A DNA stretch of 38,977 nucleotides from an uncultured Verrucomicrobiota bacterium (GTDB lineage Bacteria > Verrucomicrobiota > Verrucomicrobiia > Opitutales > Opitutaceae): positions 1 to 38,977 of the forward strand of contig CAIUGM010000026.1 of the NCBI GenBank assembly GCA_903898675.1, in the 5' to 3' direction. Below the pieces are notes generated by a model. It ran no database searches. It was not told the DNA's origin and was given only the letters and a program-made list of their open reading frames with translations. Made by a program: the position numbers and the translations under genes. Every line of letters begins with the position of its first letter. The first letter of the stretch is position 1. Shown here piece by piece: positions 6,891 through 15,054 of the stretch.

Positions 6891-7753
6891 TTCTTCTCCG
6901 GCTCCTCGCCGAGAATCTTGAGCTCGCCCAGGTCCACCCTGGTTTCGGGCAGCGGTTTGCGGATGAGGCCGTGGGTGTCATGGCCGAAGTAGCGGGAGGC
7001 ATACTGCGCCATGGCGGCGAGCTGCTGGTCAAAATCATTGCCGCGTTGCCGGATGCTGAAGCGGGTTTCCCAGACGAGCTTGTGCTGCTTTTCCTTCATG
7101 AGCAGGGGAAAATCATAGGCCATCAAGACCACGAAGTAGCGGTTTTCCTCCACGTCCTCCGTCAGGTCCTGCACCTTGCTCCGCATCGCGGTCATGGCCA
7201 GGTTGCGGCCGTAGTCCGTGCCGATCACGTCCTCGGAGTCATAGCCGAGCAGGCCGGCGTTCTTGGCGTCCGCCTTGTCGCGCTGTTCGTTGGCCATGCT
7301 GACCTGCGCCCACGCCGCTTCCTGGGCGTTCGGCGGCAGCGACTGGCTGGATTGGAGATTCTGGTAGGCCACCGAGCTGGTGGCCGGCCCGGTGCCGGTG
7401 GTCATGCCCCAGTAAACCATGATCAGCAGGTTGGTCTGCTGGGGATCGCGGGCCGGCACGTAGTTTTGGGCGGCCAGCGGCACGGCGATGGTCCGGGCCA
7501 CCTGCATGAAATCCAATTTTTCCATCGAGGGATCGTGCAGCGCCGCCCCCCAGATTCCGCCGCGGCCGAAGGCGTAGGTTTCCTGCGGATAAGAACCATC
7601 GGCCTGTTTTGCCCGGACATAATCTTTGCTCGTGCGGGCGGATACGGCGCTGATCTCGGGTGCCTCTTCCGCGCGGGCAAGGAGAACGAGGCTGGAGAAC
7701 GCCCCGCAGGCCAGCAGCCAGGAGGTCGGTCGAAACAGGGGGAAGTGGCTCAT
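6887..7753 (-). CDS. Exported protein of unknown function, paralogue row member 4
   Basis: 288 residues with a signal peptide (SWLLACGAFSSLVLLARAEE). The family blocks are nearly identical to those of member 3: YVRAKQADGSYPQETYAFG, GGIWG, FMQVARTIAVPLAAQNYVP, LLIMVYWGMTTG, SSVAYQNLQSSQ, DSEDVIGTDYGRNLAMTAM, ENRYFVVLMAYDFPLL, HKLVWETRFSIRQRGND, and a C-terminal LGELKILGEEP. It lacks the proline run of member 3. It is the first gene of the row in transcription order and probably gave rise to, or arose from, member 3 by tandem duplication. Function unknown. Confidence 0.78.
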   Translation of the reverse strand: MSHFPLFRPTSWLLACGAFSSLVLLARAEEAPEISAVSARTSKDYVRAKQADGSYPQETYAFGRGGIWGAALHDPSMEKLDFMQVARTIAVPLAAQNYVPARDPQQTNLLIMVYWGMTTGTGPATSSVAYQNLQSSQSLPPNAQEAAWAQVSMANEQRDKADAKNAGLLGYDSEDVIGTDYGRNLAMTAMRSKVQDLTEDVEENRYFVVLMAYDFPLLMKEKQHKLVWETRFSIRQRGNDFDQQLAAMAQYASRYFGHDTHGLIRKPLPETRVDLGELKILGEEPEKK

Positions 7754-7965
7754 GGGCTTCAGGGGTTGGTGGCCGCAGTCTGCCGGTCACGTGACAGCCT
7801 ATGCAGGTGGGGTCGATTTTCCAGCCTAGAGCGGCTGGCTGGACATTAACCGCGGATGAACGCGGCGATTGGCGGATATCCGGTTGAGGCCTCGCCGTCG
7901 CGGCAGGCATCCCGGCATCCCGAAATCCGCGGAAAAAACCACCGAAGCAAGCCGAGCCGCTTCAC
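7754..7965. other. Intergenic region with CCGCGGAT hairpin
   Basis: No gene seen. From 7847 a TAACCGCGGATGAACGCGGCG stretch is answered by ATCCGCGG near 7925-7932, a loose long hairpin of the same style as the CCACGGATT elements but with a different core word. It separates the 5' end of paralogue member 4 from the 3' end of KDG kinase. Confidence 0.45.
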
Positions 7966-9063
7966 TTACCGCACGACCCGCGCGCCGCCGCCGGCGATCA
8001 GCTTCTCGACTTCCTTGCGGGTGGCCATCGAGGTGTCGCCGGGCGTGGTCGAGGCGAGGGCGCCGTGGGCCGCGCCGTAGTCGACGGCCCGCTGCGCGTC
8101 GTTGAACTCGAGGAAGCCGAACTGCAGGCCCGAGGCGAAGCTGTCGCCGCCGCCGACGCGGTCGAGGATCTCGAGCTCCGCGTACTTCCGGCTCTCGTGG
8201 AACTTGCCGGCGTGCCAGAGGATCGCGCTCCAGTCGTTCTTCGTCGCGGTGATGACGCGCCGCAGCGTCGTGGCCGCGACCTTGAAATTGGGAAACTCCT
8301 TCACCGCCGACTCGATCATGGCCTTGAAGGCGTCCGTCTCGATGGCGCTGAGGCTGTGGTCCGCGCCCTTCACCCCGAAGCCGAGCGAGGCGGTGAAGTC
8401 CTCCTCGTTGCCGATCATGACGTCGACGTATTTTGCGATCTCGCGGTTGACCTCCTGCGCCTTCTTCAGCCCGCCGATGGTCTTCCAGAGCGAGGGGCGG
8501 TAGTTCAGGTCGTAGGAGACGATGGTGCCGTGTTGTTTCGCGGCCTTGACGGCCTCGACCGTGAGTTCGGCGGTCGACGCGGACAGCGCCGCAAAGATGC
8601 CGCCGGTGTGAAACCAGCGCACGCCGAGTTTTCCGAAGATATGCTCCCAGTCGAAATCGCCGGGCTTGAGCTGCGAGGCGGCGGTGTGGCCGCGGTCGGG
8701 GTTGCCGACGGCGCCGCGCACGCCGAAGCCGCGCTCGGTGAAGTTGAGCCCGTTGCGCACGGTGCGGCCGATGCCGTCGTCCTCGCGCCACTGGATGAAG
8801 TCCGTGGCGACGCCGCCCTGCATGATGAAGTCCTCGATCAGGTGGCCGACCTCGTTGTCGACGAACGCGGTGGCGACGGCGGTTTTATAGACGAAACACT
8901 TGCGGAGGCCGCGCGAGGTGTTGTATTCCCCGCCGCCTTCCCAGGCCTTGAACTCGCGGGCCGTGCGGATGCGCCCCTCGCCGGGGTCGAGCCGGAGCAT
9001 GACCTCGCCGAGCGAGAGTTGATCGAAGGCGCAGGAACCGGCGGGCTTGAGGGGAAGGCTCAT
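7966..9063 (-). CDS. kdgK: 2-keto-3-deoxygluconate kinase, PfkB family
   Basis: A 365-residue PfkB/ribokinase-family sugar kinase. The N-terminus has the family glycine block in the form EGGGEYNTSRGLRKC. The C-terminal ATP/anion-hole motif is DRVGGGDSFASGL, with the catalytic Asp after GGG. In hexuronate pathways this enzyme phosphorylates 2-keto-3-deoxy-D-gluconate to KDPG for aldolase cleavage. The assignment to KDG rather than another sugar rests on the insertions seen in this KdgK group and on context: it is divergent from the hexuronate permease, SDR, UxaE and UxaC genes. The ATG at 9063 is chosen over an upstream TTG at 9099, which would add a Pro/Cys-rich tail of 12 residues. Substrate could in principle be another keto-deoxy acid. 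Confidence 0.85.
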   Translation of the reverse strand: MSLPLKPAGSCAFDQLSLGEVMLRLDPGEGRIRTAREFKAWEGGGEYNTSRGLRKCFVYKTAVATAFVDNEVGHLIEDFIMQGGVATDFIQWREDDGIGRTVRNGLNFTERGFGVRGAVGNPDRGHTAASQLKPGDFDWEHIFGKLGVRWFHTGGIFAALSASTAELTVEAVKAAKQHGTIVSYDLNYRPSLWKTIGGLKKAQEVNREIAKYVDVMIGNEEDFTASLGFGVKGADHSLSAIETDAFKAMIESAVKEFPNFKVAATTLRRVITATKNDWSAILWHAGKFHESRKYAELEILDRVGGGDSFASGLQFGFLEFNDAQRAVDYGAAHGALASTTPGDTSMATRKEVEKLIAGGGARVVR

Positions 9064-9242
9064 GGGATGGGGAAAGCAGGAAAGGGGGAATCCGGACAAT
9101 AGATTGCAGGTTTAGCGTTTGCCCCTGCGGCAGCAAGGCCGGGCCGCGGCCCGCGGCATTTTTTTAGCGTGCCTTAACCGCTGACGCTGCCGAGAGTCGC
9201 GGCTTGCTTTTGCGGCCCCGCCACCGGCCCGGCCGCCACCCC
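9064..9242. promoter_or_regulatory. Divergent promoter region between kdgK and the hexuronate permease
   Basis: 179 bases between divergent starts, so both promoters must lie here. A perfect 12-bp palindrome GGGCCGCGGCCC sits at 9141-9152, followed by a run of seven T at about 9160. Since no gene ends here, it is more likely a regulatory or structural element than a terminator. No clear -35/-10 pair or known operator was picked out. Confidence 0.45.
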
Positions 9243-10550
9243 ATGAGCCAGTCCACCGTCCCTGCCGTCCCGATTGGAAACTACCGCTGGGTTGTCTGCG
9301 CCCTGCTGTTCTTCGCGACGACGATCAACTACATCGACCGGCAGATCCTTTCGCTGATCAAGGAAATCCTGGACCGGGAGATCGGCTGGACCAACACGCA
9401 GTTCGGCTACGTGAACTCGGCCTTCCAGATTGCGTATGCGTTCGGCCTGCTTGGGTTCGGCTGGTTCATCGACAAGTACGGCACCAAAATCGGTTATGCC
9501 GTCTCCATCGGGGCCTGGAGTGTGGCGGCGATGGGTCACGCGCTGGTCTTCAGCTTCACGGGGTTCCTCACGGCCCGCATCGCGCTCGGGCTGGGGGAGG
9601 GGGGCAACTTCCCGTCGGCGATCAAGGCGACCGCGCTGTGGTTTCCCAAGCGCGAGCGCGCCTTCGCCACGAGCATCTTCAACTCGGGCTCGAATGTCGG
9701 GGCCATCATCGCGCCCGCGCTGGTGCCGGCGATTGCCTTCAGCCTGGGCTGGCACTGGGCCTTCGTTTTTGCCGGCGTCGCCGGCCTGATCTGGCTGCTC
9801 TTCTGGTTTCCACTCTACAACGTGCCCGACAAGCTGGCGAAACTCGGCGCCGCGGAGCGCGCGCACATCCACGGCGATGTGGATGAACACGCGGGGAACG
9901 CCGCGGCGAAGCCCTCGTGGCTGAGCCTGCTCGGCTACCGGCAGACCTGGGCCTTCGTCCTGGCCAAGGCGCTGACCGACCCGGTGTGGTGGTTTTTCCT
10001 GATCTGGCTGCCCGACTTTTTCAAGAAGACCTACGGCCTGGACATCAAGAAGAGCTGGGTCCACCTCGTAACCATCTATGCGATCATCACCGTGCTCAGC
10101 ATTTTCGGCGGCTGGATGAGCGGTTACCTGACGCGATGCGGCTGGACCGTCACGCGGGCACGCAAGACCTGCCTGCTCGTCTTTGCCGCCTGCGTGCTGC
10201 CGGTCTACTTTGCCACGAGCCTCGGCGTCTGGCCCGCGGTGCTGCTGCTCGCCCTGGCCGGCTCCGCCCACCAGGCGTGGTCCGCGAACCTCTACACCAC
10301 CGTGTCCGACACGTTTCCCAAGACCGCCATCGCGTCGGTCGTCGGCCTGGGCGGCATGGCCGGCGCCATTGGCGGCTCCTATTTCCCGGTCTTTTGCGGC
10401 ACCCTGCTCGACCGGTTCAAGGCCCTGGGCAACGAGGCCGGCGCCTACACCTACCTGCTGCACCTCCTGGCGTTCGTCTATGTGATCACCTTCGTGATCC
10501 ACCACCTGCTGACGCCCCGGCTCGAGCCGATCACCCTGCCCGTCAAGTGA
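9243..10550 (+). CDS. MFS hexuronate-type transporter (ExuT-like, ACS family)
   Basis: A 435-residue inner-membrane permease with about 12 transmembrane segments. Helix 1 carries NYIDRQILSLI, a version of the NYxDR signature of the anion:cation symporter family. The loop 2-3 motif GWFIDKYGTKIGYAVS is the MFS G-x-x-x-D-R/K-x-G type. RIALGLGEGGNFPSAIKAT in helix 4 is typical of hexuronate and related sugar-acid carriers, and so is the WFPKRERAFATSIFNSGSNVG stretch that follows. Substrate is therefore likely galacturonate and/or glucuronate, taken up with protons. It is the first gene of the plus-strand run permease-SDR-uxaE-uxaC. The ATG at 9243 is chosen over a TTG at 9204. Confidence 0.88.
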   Translation: MSQSTVPAVPIGNYRWVVCALLFFATTINYIDRQILSLIKEILDREIGWTNTQFGYVNSAFQIAYAFGLLGFGWFIDKYGTKIGYAVSIGAWSVAAMGHALVFSFTGFLTARIALGLGEGGNFPSAIKATALWFPKRERAFATSIFNSGSNVGAIIAPALVPAIAFSLGWHWAFVFAGVAGLIWLLFWFPLYNVPDKLAKLGAAERAHIHGDVDEHAGNAAAKPSWLSLLGYRQTWAFVLAKALTDPVWWFFLIWLPDFFKKTYGLDIKKSWVHLVTIYAIITVLSIFGGWMSGYLTRCGWTVTRARKTCLLVFAACVLPVYFATSLGVWPAVLLLALAGSAHQAWSANLYTTVSDTFPKTAIASVVGLGGMAGAIGGSYFPVFCGTLLDRFKALGNEAGAYTYLLHLLAFVYVITFVIHHLLTPRLEPITLPVK

Positions 10551-10571
10551 GGCGGGATAATCCGGAGGGTT

Positions 10572-10618
10572 TGACCACGGCTACGTGGTGCAACCCATCC
10601 GTGTCATCCGTGGTTAAA
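10572..10618. repeat. CCACGGATT hairpin element, copy 2 (short)
   Basis: Starts TTGACCACGG and ends ATCCGTGTCATCCGTGGTTAA. The left arm is mostly lost (CTACGTGGTG replaces the expected words). It sits between the permease and the SDR gene. Confidence 0.7.
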
Positions 10619-10691
10619 TCGCCTTGGATGGAACAGGCGGTTGTTTCAATTTCCCTCGTGCCGGTCCGGTTTCCCCGGCAAACCTATCCCC

Positions 10692-11480
10692 ATGAGCGCA
10701 CCTGACTTTCTTCACCAACTCTTTGGCCTGAACGGCAAGGTCGCCGTCGTCATCGGCGGCACCGGCGAACTCTGCGGCGCCATGGCCGGGGGCCTGGCCG
10801 GCGCCGGCGCGGAGGTGGTCATTGTCGGCCGCAACGCCGACAAGGCCGCCGCCCGCCTAGCGGCGATCACCGCGGCCGGGGGCAAGGGCTGGTTTCACGC
10901 CGCCGAGGCGACCAGCAAGGCGGAACTCGCGGGTCTGCGGGACGCGGTCCTGAAACGATCCGGGCGCATCGACATCGTCATCAACGGCGCGGGCGTCAAT
11001 TCCGCGACGCCGTTCTTCGACATCACGGAGGAGGAGTTCAACCGCATCGTCCGCGTGAACCTCAGCAGCGTGTTCCTCGGCTGCCAGGTGTTCGGCCAGT
11101 ACCTCGTCGAGCGCGGCGAGGGCGGCTCGATCATCAATCTCGGCTCGATGTCCGGGGTCGTCCCGCTGTCGCGCGTCTTCACCTACTCGGCCACCAAGGG
11201 CGCCGTGCACAACCTCTCCCTCAACCTCGCCCGCGAGTGGGCGCCGCACCGCGTGCGCGTGAACGTGATGGTGCCCGGCTTTTTCCCGGCCGAGCAGAAC
11301 CGCAAGGTGCTGACCCCCGACCGCGTCGCCAGCATCATGGGCCACACCCCGATGCAACGCTTCGGCGCCGCCCGCGAGCTGGTCGGCGCCACGCTGCTGC
11401 TGGCGAGCGACGCCGCCGGCTCCTTCATCACCGGCGAGGAACTGATCGTCGACGGCGGCTACCACGCCATGACCATCTAA
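10692..11480 (+). CDS. uxuB: SDR fructuronate reductase / D-mannonate oxidoreductase (UxuB, SDR type)
   Basis: A 262-residue short-chain dehydrogenase. The Rossmann loop is [15 protein letters not shown], in which LCGAMA replaces the common GIGxA; I associate this variant with the SDR D-mannonate oxidoreductases such as B. subtilis UxuB. The NGAGVN block, the catalytic Ser in GSMSG, and YSATKGA (Tyr-x3-Lys) follow, with a C-terminal [11 protein letters not shown]. The expected reaction is D-fructuronate + NAD(P)H to D-mannonate. The next two genes, uxaE and uxaC, would produce fructuronate from both galacturonate and glucuronate, supporting the call. The ATG at 10692 starts MSAPDF; the upstream in-frame stretch looks non-coding. 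A generic SDR of other specificity cannot be excluded from sequence alone. Confidence 0.8.
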   Translation: MSAPDFLHQLFGLNGKVAVVIGGTGELCGAMAGGLAGAGAEVVIVGRNADKAAARLAAITAAGGKGWFHAAEATSKAELAGLRDAVLKRSGRIDIVINGAGVNSATPFFDITEEEFNRIVRVNLSSVFLGCQVFGQYLVERGEGGSIINLGSMSGVVPLSRVFTYSATKGAVHNLSLNLAREWAPHRVRVNVMVPGFFPAEQNRKVLTPDRVASIMGHTPMQRFGAARELVGATLLLASDAAGSFITGEELIVDGGYHAMTI

Positions 11481-11497
11481 GCGCCACGAAGTGGCGC
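11481..11497 (+). terminator. Perfect small hairpin directly after the SDR stop codon
   Basis: GCGCCAC-GAA-GTGGCGC starts right after the TAA. A 7-bp GC-rich stem with a 3-base loop, but no following T-tract, so it may be a weak terminator or an mRNA-stabilising stem. Confidence 0.5.
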
Positions 11498-11498
11498 A

Positions 11499-11582
11499 GT
11501 TGAAAGTTGTGGGTTGAAAGTTGAAGGACCGGAACTTGCGGCCTCTGCTCTTAACTTTCAGCTTTCAACCTTCACCTTTCAA
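11499..11582. repeat. GTTGAAAGTTGAAGG-type hairpin repeat
   Basis: The left arm (11499-11527) has GTTGAAAGTTG twice in variant form. The right arm (11549-11582) has TTTCAGCTTTCAACC and CACCTTTCAAC. The arms are imperfect complements. It separates the SDR gene and uxaE. Confidence 0.8.
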
Positions 11583-11596
11583 CCGAGCAAAGTTCC

Positions 11597-13453
11597 ATGC
11601 GTCCGATTAATATTTTCCTGCTAAAAAACCAGCTGCGCATCGCGTCCAACCCGTGCGTCAGTCCCGACTTCTGTCTCGACTGGCCGGCGTTGCAAAAGGC
11701 CTTCTTTGACTCCTCGGCCGCCGGGCTGATTTTCTACAACAAGTCCCGGTTCGAGACGGCCGCCGGGGTCTGGACGCTGGTCGAGCACCGCGCGACCGGC
11801 GATTGCGCGTGGCGGCTGGAGTCGGAGACCACGAGTGACCTCGCTCAGGTCCTGGCGGACGGCGTGCTCACCAAGCCCGGTCGCGCCGCCTTTCCCGCCA
11901 CGTGGGAGAACCTGCTCAAGCTGAAAAACCTGATCCAGGAGCATAATCCGGACTCGACGATATTTCCGACCGCCGGCGCCCAGTTGGGCCGCAGCACGCT
12001 CGGCGTGGGCGCGCGCTTCACCACGCTGCACTGGCCGGCCGTGGAGTGGGCGATGAGCGCCCTCGAGCTCGGGCTCACGGCCAACCAAAATTCCATCCCG
12101 CGCGAGCTGGTCTACGACGTCGACGCCATGCTGGCCAACCGGCTCGACACCGTGCCGTTTCCCTTCATCGGCACCAACGTCCCCGAGGGCCACCAGGGCC
12201 AGAGCGTCGAGGGCATGAGCCACGGCTGCGTGCTGTCCAAGCTCCGGACCGGGTTTCACCACCGCAAGATCGCCTGGTCATTCAACGCCGACCACCAGCC
12301 CATTGGCGGCAAGTTCGACTCGCGCGAGGACGCCCTCGTGCGCGGCTGCCTGCTGGCGAGCTACATCACCTTTGACCTGTCGCCCGAGCTGGCCCTCGGC
12401 CAGCCGGCGAAGCTGGCGGACATCCCGGCGGACACGGTCACCTGGGTGCGCGCCCGCGTCGCGGCCGCCGGGCTCAAGCTCGACGCCGCGGCCTTCGACC
12501 AGCTGCTGGCGACGGTCTGGCCGTCGCTGCTCAAGATGAAGCGGCGCGACGAGAAGTACGCCGCCGCCCGCGCGGCCGCGTTCACCACCCCGGCCGGCCG
12601 GGCCTACCTCCGCGAACTCTCCATCGACGAGCTGCCCGGCCTGACGACCCCGGAGACGACGGCGATCATGCTCGTGCTGTGCGAGGCGCTGGGCATGCCG
12701 GTCAACTTCGTGGCGCCGGCCTTCGGTTTCCAGAAGAACATGCCGTACCCGGACAACGCCGCGCTGCGCACGCTCATCGCGGCGCAGTGGGCCGTGTGCG
12801 AGAAGTTCGGCGTCAGCATCGGCTTTCATTCCGGCTCCGGGAAGTCCGCCGAGAACTACCAGGTCATGGGGCAGGTCACGGGCGGCGCGCTCGAGATCAA
12901 GACCAGCGGCCGGTACACTTACGAGATGGGCGTGGCGATTTCCCAGTCGCAGGACCCGGTCGATGCCGGCCTCTGGCGCGACTGGTACCGGTTCACCCTC
13001 GACATGGCCGTGGCCGGCGCGTTCAGCGCGGATGCCACCGAGCAGAAGATGGCGCGGGTTTTCGTGACGACCGCGCTGGCCAATGCGGGCGGGACGCCTG
13101 CACCGGAGATCTTCGCCGACCCGGCCGCCACGCGCGCGGCGCTCGAGGCCCTGCCGCCCTCGGCCGAGCACATGTTCTTTTTCGAATACAACTTCCTCTA
13201 CGTGCTCGCCGCCGGCGGCCGGCCGGAAAAGGCGGCGCTCGGCGACCACTCGCCGGCCGGCTACGCCCAGCGCGCGCGGTTCTATGCGGTCAGTGCCGAG
13301 ACGCGTTTGCGGTTCTCCCAGCGCATCGCCACCTACCTCATCTTCCTCGCGGAAAACACCGGCCTGGTCTCGCCCGAGCGCTGTGCCGCCACCCGCAAGC
13401 TCCTCGCCAGCTACACCACCCTCGAGGCGATGCTGAATGATATTTCCCGATAA
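11597..13453 (+). CDS. uxaE: Tagaturonate 3-epimerase UxaE
   Basis: A 618-residue cytoplasmic protein of the UxaE family described from Thermotoga maritima, which interconverts D-tagaturonate and D-fructuronate. Diagnostic stretches are GTNVPEGHQGQSVEGMSHG around residue 195, FGFQKNMPYPDN near 377, SIGFHSGSGKSAENYQ near 410, and EIKTSGRYTYEMGVA near 433. These carry the conserved His, Glu and Lys residues of the fold. The enzyme lets galacturonate carbon join the glucuronate branch, replacing the tagaturonate reductase (UxaB) and altronate dehydratase (UxaA) steps, neither of which is seen here. It lies 117 bases after the SDR gene, across a hairpin repeat, and 78 bases before uxaC. The first ~120 residues were not matched to any motif known to me. 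Confidence 0.85.
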   Translation: MRPINIFLLKNQLRIASNPCVSPDFCLDWPALQKAFFDSSAAGLIFYNKSRFETAAGVWTLVEHRATGDCAWRLESETTSDLAQVLADGVLTKPGRAAFPATWENLLKLKNLIQEHNPDSTIFPTAGAQLGRSTLGVGARFTTLHWPAVEWAMSALELGLTANQNSIPRELVYDVDAMLANRLDTVPFPFIGTNVPEGHQGQSVEGMSHGCVLSKLRTGFHHRKIAWSFNADHQPIGGKFDSREDALVRGCLLASYITFDLSPELALGQPAKLADIPADTVTWVRARVAAAGLKLDAAAFDQLLATVWPSLLKMKRRDEKYAAARAAAFTTPAGRAYLRELSIDELPGLTTPETTAIMLVLCEALGMPVNFVAPAFGFQKNMPYPDNAALRTLIAAQWAVCEKFGVSIGFHSGSGKSAENYQVMGQVTGGALEIKTSGRYTYEMGVAISQSQDPVDAGLWRDWYRFTLDMAVAGAFSADATEQKMARVFVTTALANAGGTPAPEIFADPAATRAALEALPPSAEHMFFFEYNFLYVLAAGGRPEKAALGDHSPAGYAQRARFYAVSAETRLRFSQRIATYLIFLAENTGLVSPERCAATRKLLASYTTLEAMLNDISR

Positions 13454-13531
13454 GCTTTCAGCATTCAGCGCTTCCCACTCCGTACTCCCTGCTCCATTCT
13501 CCCTTCTCCCTTCTCCTTTCTCCCCGCCAGC
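13454..13531. other. Pyrimidine-rich spacer between uxaE and uxaC
   Basis: After GCTTTCAGCATTCAGC the sequence becomes almost pure C/T with repeated CTCCCTTCTCC words up to the uxaC start. It resembles one arm of a hairpin repeat whose other arm is missing. No gene and no clear ribosome binding site. Confidence 0.4.
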
Positions 13532-14950
13532 ATGCGCCCCTTTATCCACGACGACTTTCTCCTGCAGACCGATGCGGCGCGCGACCTGTACCACCACTTC
13601 GCGAAGTCCGAGCCCATCTACGATTATCACTGCCACCTGCCGGCCGCGCAGATCGCCGCCAACCACCAGTTCGGCGACCTGGCCGAGGTCTGGCTGGGCG
13701 GCGACCACTACAAGTGGCGCGCGATGCGGGCCAATGGGGTCGACGAGCGCTTCTGCACGGGCGACGCCTCGCCGCGGGACAAGCATGCCGCGTGGTGCGC
13801 GACGGTGCCCCACACGCTGCGCAATCCGCTCTACCACTGGTCGCACCTCGAGCTGAAGCGTTACTTCGGGATCGATACCCCGATCAACGCGTCGTCGGCG
13901 CAGGCGATCTGGGACGAGGCCAACGCCAAGCTGCCCGGTTTGCGCGTCCATGATATCCTCGCGGCGAACAAGGTGGCCGTGATCTGCACGACCGACGACC
14001 CGGCCGACTCGCTGGAGATCCATGCGCGGATCAATCGGTCGGGCCTCAAGACCAGGGTTTATCCGACCTACCGGCCGGACAAGGCGTTCATCGTCCACCA
14101 GCCCGCGGCCTTCAATGCCTACCTGGAAAAACTCGCGGGCGCGGCGGGCCCGGGTGCGATCAGGACCTTTGAGGAATTTCTTGCGGCCCTGAAGCAGCGA
14201 CACGACGACTTCCACGCGATCGGCGGCCGGTTGTCCGACCACGGACTCGAGTCGGCGTGGGCCGAGCCGTGCCCGGCCGCGGAAGCCAGGGCGATTTTTG
14301 ATGCGGCCCGCCAGGGTCGCGGGGCCTCGCCCGCCGATCTGGCTAAGTTCAGTTCGTTCTTGATGCTCGAGCTCGGCCGCTGGGATGCCGCGCGCGGGTG
14401 GACCAAGCAGCTGCACCTCGGCGCGCTGCGCAGCGCCAACACGCGGCTCCTCGGCCAACTCGGGCCGGACACCGGCTTCGACTCGATTGGCGATTATTCC
14501 CAGGCCCGCGGCTTGAGCCGCTACCTCGACGCGCTCGACGCGACGGGCGAGCTGCCGCGGATGGTGCTCTACAATCTTAATCCGGCGGACAACTACGTCT
14601 TCGCCGCGATGGCGGGCAATTTCCAGGACGGCACGATCGCCGGCAAGATCCAGTTCGGCAGCGGCTGGTGGTTCCTCGACCAGAAGGAGGCGATGGAGTG
14701 GCAGTTGAACGCCCTGTCGAACAACGGCCTGCTCCGGCGTTTCGTCGGCATGCTGACCGACTCGCGCAGTTTTCTGTCGTACACGCGGCACGAGTATTTC
14801 CGCCGGGTGCTCTGCAACCTGCTCGGCGCGGAGATGGAACGCGGCGAGCTCCCGGCCGACCGCGAACTCGTCGGCGCCATGGTCCGCGAGATCTGCTTCA
14901 GCAACGCGCGCGGTTATTTCCGGCTCGGGCTGGATGCGGCGTATAGCTGA
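13532..14950 (+). CDS. uxaC: Glucuronate/galacturonate isomerase UxaC
   Basis: A 472-residue enzyme of the amidohydrolase-fold uronate isomerase family, the usual length. It isomerises D-galacturonate to D-tagaturonate and D-glucuronate to D-fructuronate in the cytoplasm. The start FIHDDFLLQTDAARDLYH and the metal-binding pair His33/His35 in DYHCHLPA are family hallmarks. NHQFGDLAEVWLGGDHYKWRAMR, CTTDDPADSL and PTYRPDKAF follow as in E. coli UxaC, with GSGWWFLDQKEAM and RHEYFRRVLCNLLG near the end. It is the last gene of the plus-strand hexuronate run and is followed by a GTAGCCGCG hairpin before the oppositely oriented transporter operon. Confidence 0.97.
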   Translation: MRPFIHDDFLLQTDAARDLYHHFAKSEPIYDYHCHLPAAQIAANHQFGDLAEVWLGGDHYKWRAMRANGVDERFCTGDASPRDKHAAWCATVPHTLRNPLYHWSHLELKRYFGIDTPINASSAQAIWDEANAKLPGLRVHDILAANKVAVICTTDDPADSLEIHARINRSGLKTRVYPTYRPDKAFIVHQPAAFNAYLEKLAGAAGPGAIRTFEEFLAALKQRHDDFHAIGGRLSDHGLESAWAEPCPAAEARAIFDAARQGRGASPADLAKFSSFLMLELGRWDAARGWTKQLHLGALRSANTRLLGQLGPDTGFDSIGDYSQARGLSRYLDALDATGELPRMVLYNLNPADNYVFAAMAGNFQDGTIAGKIQFGSGWWFLDQKEAMEWQLNALSNNGLLRRFVGMLTDSRSFLSYTRHEYFRRVLCNLLGAEMERGELPADRELVGAMVREICFSNARGYFRLGLDAAYS

Positions 14951-14960
14951 CGAGTTCCCC

Positions 14961-15038
14961 GTAGCCGCGCTTGAGTCTGCGAAAGGGTGGTTCCGGCCGC
15001 GCGGACACCACATTGTCGCTACGCTCCAACGCGGCTAT
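14961..15038. repeat. GTAGCCGCG hairpin between convergent genes
   Basis: The left arm GTAGCCGCGCTTGAGTCTGCG is answered by CGCTACGCTCCAACGCGGCTAT on the right. Placed between the convergent uxaC and rhaS ends, it could serve as a bidirectional terminator, though no T-tract is present. Confidence 0.65.
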
Positions 15039-15054
15039 ACGTCTTCAAAACCCC

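Noticed and set aside
9138-9170. GC palindrome plus T-run as a rho-independent terminator
   Set aside because: No gene ends there; it lies between two divergent starts.
9174-10505. Minus-strand open frame over the hexuronate permease
   Set aside because: Antisense shadow; the plus-strand product is an unmistakable MFS permease.
12278-15013. A very long open frame on the minus strand over uxaE and uxaC
   Set aside because: It is antisense to two clearly recognised enzymes, is rich in Arg/Gly/Ala/Val low-complexity typical of GC-rich shadow frames, and has no domain.
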